Below, one piece after another: positions 62,601 through 64,000 of a stretch of DNA of 64,000 bases. The stretch lies in contig NMRA01000328.1 in the NCBI GenBank assembly GCA_002633005.1, positions 380,134 to 444,133 on the forward strand, in the 5' to 3' direction. Numbering within the stretch: the first letter of the stretch is position 1; each line of letters starts with the position of its first letter. This DNA is from Phoronis australis (taxonomy: Eukaryota; Phoronida; Phoronidae). A program made the position numbers and the translations under genes. Under the pieces are notes generated by a model that had not been told where the DNA came from, did no database searches, and saw nothing but the letters and a program-made list of their open reading frames with translations.

Positions 62601-63498
62601 GTAGGTGGCGCTGTAGTGCTAATCATAGTCATAGCAGTCATTGTCTTCTGCTGCCTCAAGTGGTGAGTCAATCCGCACTCAACAGAACATTTTGTGAAAA
62701 TACACAAAAACGTATAGTGTTGGAATTGCACTTATGCAAATCATGAGATGACATCTTACTGCAGACATGCAAAATGGCAGGTTGGAGGTTATTTCCCAAA
62801 TTGTGGCCCGTAACAAACATTGCCAGAGGAGAAGAAACTATACCTGACAATCTATAATTAAAAACACTGATAGTCCCTAAGTTTCAAACCACACTCATTC
62901 CACTGGTGGTTTCTAGACACCAAAGTTTTAAAGAAATTCGTATTTTAGCTTAAGCTACTATCGATCACCAAAATCAAACAAGTTTTAGACAGGTGCAAAG
63001 TTCATTTTACAATCTTCTGTTCTACAGGACACTAGAGACTGGATACAATTGCAAGAATAAAATTTACAATTCTTTCTCAGGAAACGACAAAACTCCATGT
63101 CTGGCCGCTCACTGCCACCACTGCCCCCAGGTGACAAGTTTGAGAACCTTTACCCTGGACCTGCCACAGCTCCACGTAAAGGAATAGATAACCTAGGCTA
63201 CAGTAAGACAGATGGTGAAGATATGTATGAGACTATACCATATGATGAATACGACCCATCCAAAGAGAATAAATACATAGAGCTATATGGCGGCAGTACA
63301 CAGGAGGGTAATGTCTACCTGACACCAGATGGTACTTCAAGCCCTCGCGCCCAACAAAATGACTATGTGGGTCTGTCCAAGGGCATTCAGCCACCAAATA
63401 GCGCTGCCTCTTCTAGTGCGGCAGATAGGACTCAGTACGAATCGCTGGCAAAGAACAGCGGTGGGGAAACATATGTCTATGCATCACAAGTCCCGTAA
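50685..63498 (+). CDS. predicted receptor: signal peptide-SUEL-SUEL-CUB-stalk-TM-tyrosine tail
   Basis: Exons: 50685-50787, 54692-54964, 57289-57582, 59820-60215, 61244-61531, 62581-62662, 63081-63498; 617 residues. Residues 1-34: signal peptide (basic start, FGLFVLFVSA). 35-125: SUEL-type domain with eight Cys (HVCFKQ ... GC ... HQCNGRHQC ... NSC ... AEC). 126-223: second SUEL-like domain with eight Cys (WSTC, LYC, SEC, YTC). 224-355: CUB (LTSPLYPEYYS, FDCAVANHVTIDSE, VFCGSLPPET, GFWVTVKG). 356-451: Pro/Thr stalk with five 'SPPPTN'-like repeats. 452-476: TM helix (AVIIGVSVGGAVVLIIV...), then CCLKWKR. The tail has Y-rich motifs YETI, YIEL, YLTP, YVGL, YESL, YVYA. Rhamnose-lectin hallmark YGR and DPC motifs are absent, so sugar binding is doubtful. 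Four extracellular modules each sit on one phase 1-1 exon. The TAA stop lies inside a perfect gtaagt donor, so a longer form is possible. Function is inferred only. Confidence 0.85.
50790..51772. other. first intron of receptor gene, left part
   Basis: No exon or repeat recognised between the signal-peptide exon and the long-inverted-repeat element. Confidence 0.5.
52451..52635. mobile_element. TA-ccgtaaacgttcgggttaac element end
   Basis: Starts TA-ccgtaaacgttcgggttaac, then 'ttaaccgcccac' repeated four times with variation. Same family as 23595-23790. Nested in the long-inverted-repeat element. Confidence 0.6.
53310..53680. repeat. dispersed repeat (inverted copy of 24655-25020)
   Basis: Reverse complement of the 24655 copy over about 350 bp, with small indels. 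Frames on either strand are shared by-products of the repeat. Confidence 0.75.
54970..56460. other. receptor intron with (TG)n tract
   Basis: No exon recognised. A (tg)n microsatellite occupies 55219-55256. The rest is AT-rich. Confidence 0.55.
56463..56745. repeat. 39-bp minisatellite, about seven copies
   Basis: Unit 'gtgaattggccgtgtctgtc' + 'ttctcatactgccatcag' with few changes; two copies gain an extra c (ggcccgtg). The open frame repeating VNWPCLS is produced by the period of 39. It lies in the intron between the two SUEL exons. Confidence 0.95.
58735..59665. repeat. dispersed repeat family (copy 2) with YY1-like hairpin
   Basis: Starts 'ttggcggaattcttcgaatt' and ends 'gccaagtgtcgctcctccga', matching the 37680-38455 family. 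Contains a 17-bp perfect hairpin (arms 58896-58912 and 58923-58939) whose arms carry aaaatggcgg/ccgccatttt-type words. The centre is lost in an N gap. Confidence 0.65.
59205..59389. other. assembly gap (185 N)
   Basis: Run of N inside a dispersed repeat. Confidence 1.
60216..61243. other. intron between CUB and stalk exons
   Basis: Nothing recognised. Confidence 0.5.
61532..62580. other. intron between stalk and TM exons
   Basis: Nothing recognised; the open frame at 62142-62336 has no domain. Confidence 0.5.
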
Positions 63499-64000
63499 GT
63501 TAATACGGAAAACCTTGTTTTACTAAGTATACTGTAGTAAATGAATATGTACTAACTTCGCACCAACACCTTCCTAAACAAATTAACAACAATGTTCCCT
63601 AAGAGGTAGACCCTCATAAGAACCAATTTCACACTCAAAATATCAATATTTACAGTTGCCCAATAGGTGTCATACTGGACTGGTGAGAAAAAGAACACAA
63701 ATTTCAGAATTGAAAGCATGTTCTAGCTTGCTTTCAATTCCAGAAAAAGCCTTTTCCCCCAACAATGTTGTCCAAAGCAGTTTAAAATATGATTTCCCAT
63801 TACATTTTTTTGCTGAATAACTTCAACCCTTAAAAGAATATATTATCTGAATCTCCAATGACTGGAAATCTTAATTCATACACTAGAACATCACACAATT
63901 GTTTAGAATCATGTGACAGCAATTTTTTCTTGGGCACGTAAATAACACGCTTAAACTTTATGGACAGCAATGAAAGCAAAGATAAAATTTTACACATGTA
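63499..64000. other. sequence after receptor stop
   Basis: No AATAAA was seen in these ~500 bp, which leaves open that the gene continues past the window through the gtaagt at the stop. Confidence 0.5.

Overview
This is a 64 kb stretch of intron-rich, AT-rich animal nuclear DNA. Long introns with GT..AG borders, tRNA-derived SINE-like repeats, a Penelope-type element, TA-flanked DNA elements and rhamnose-lectin (SUEL) exons point to an invertebrate metazoan, most likely a marine one and perhaps an invertebrate deuterostome. The species cannot be fixed from sequence alone. There are two N gaps, at 25038-25092 and 59205-59389.

Layout, left to right. (1) 1-8.8 kb is intergenic or intronic: a decayed Cys-rich multicopy-type protein (1044-1702) and a large satellite-like block of ~145-bp monomers (3338-5066). 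(2) 8825-23455, plus strand, is a spermidine synthase (SRM) gene lacking its N-terminal exon(s). Its penultimate catalytic region is encoded by two tandem homologous exons, A at 14309-14460 and B at 15644-15789. Their phases allow only one to be used, which is the signature of mutually exclusive splicing. Its introns hold a perfect-stem hairpin, a THAP fragment, a SINE-like copy, a 1454-bp TA-flanked inverted-repeat element and a second copy of the satellite block. (3) 23.5-32 kb is repeat-rich: MITEs, a third satellite copy with an 18-bp minisatellite inside, a SINE, and homologous or inverted repeats. (4) 32037-38698, plus strand, is a microsomal glutathione S-transferase 3-like (MGST3/MAPEG) gene. 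It has three alternative first coding exons in tandem and a 62-bp minisatellite built from the splice acceptor plus the start of exon 2. (5) 48540-40102, minus strand, encodes the last nine exons of the helicase ASCC3 (C-terminal Sec63-like domain). It converges on MGST3, with a palindromic AATAAA/TTTATT candidate poly(A) site between them. Its introns hold a foldback repeat, a Penelope-like GIY-YIG endonuclease and an antisense satellite block. (6) 50685-63498, plus strand, encodes a predicted type I membrane receptor: signal peptide, two divergent SUEL domains, CUB, Pro-rich stalk, transmembrane helix, and a tyrosine-rich tail with an ITAM-like pair. Each extracellular module sits on one symmetrical phase 1-1 exon. 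Its first intron contains a ~2.9-kb long-inverted-repeat element.

The genes do not form a pathway. SRM is polyamine synthesis, MGST3 is membrane glutathione chemistry, ASCC3 is alkylation repair and ribosome rescue, and the receptor looks like recognition or signalling. The most notable signals are the exon-level tandem duplications in SRM and MGST3, the ITAM-like SUEL/CUB receptor, and the ~145-bp repeat arrays that carry one CTCF-core-like motif per monomer. Coordinates and splice phases were worked out by hand and checked for frame consistency.
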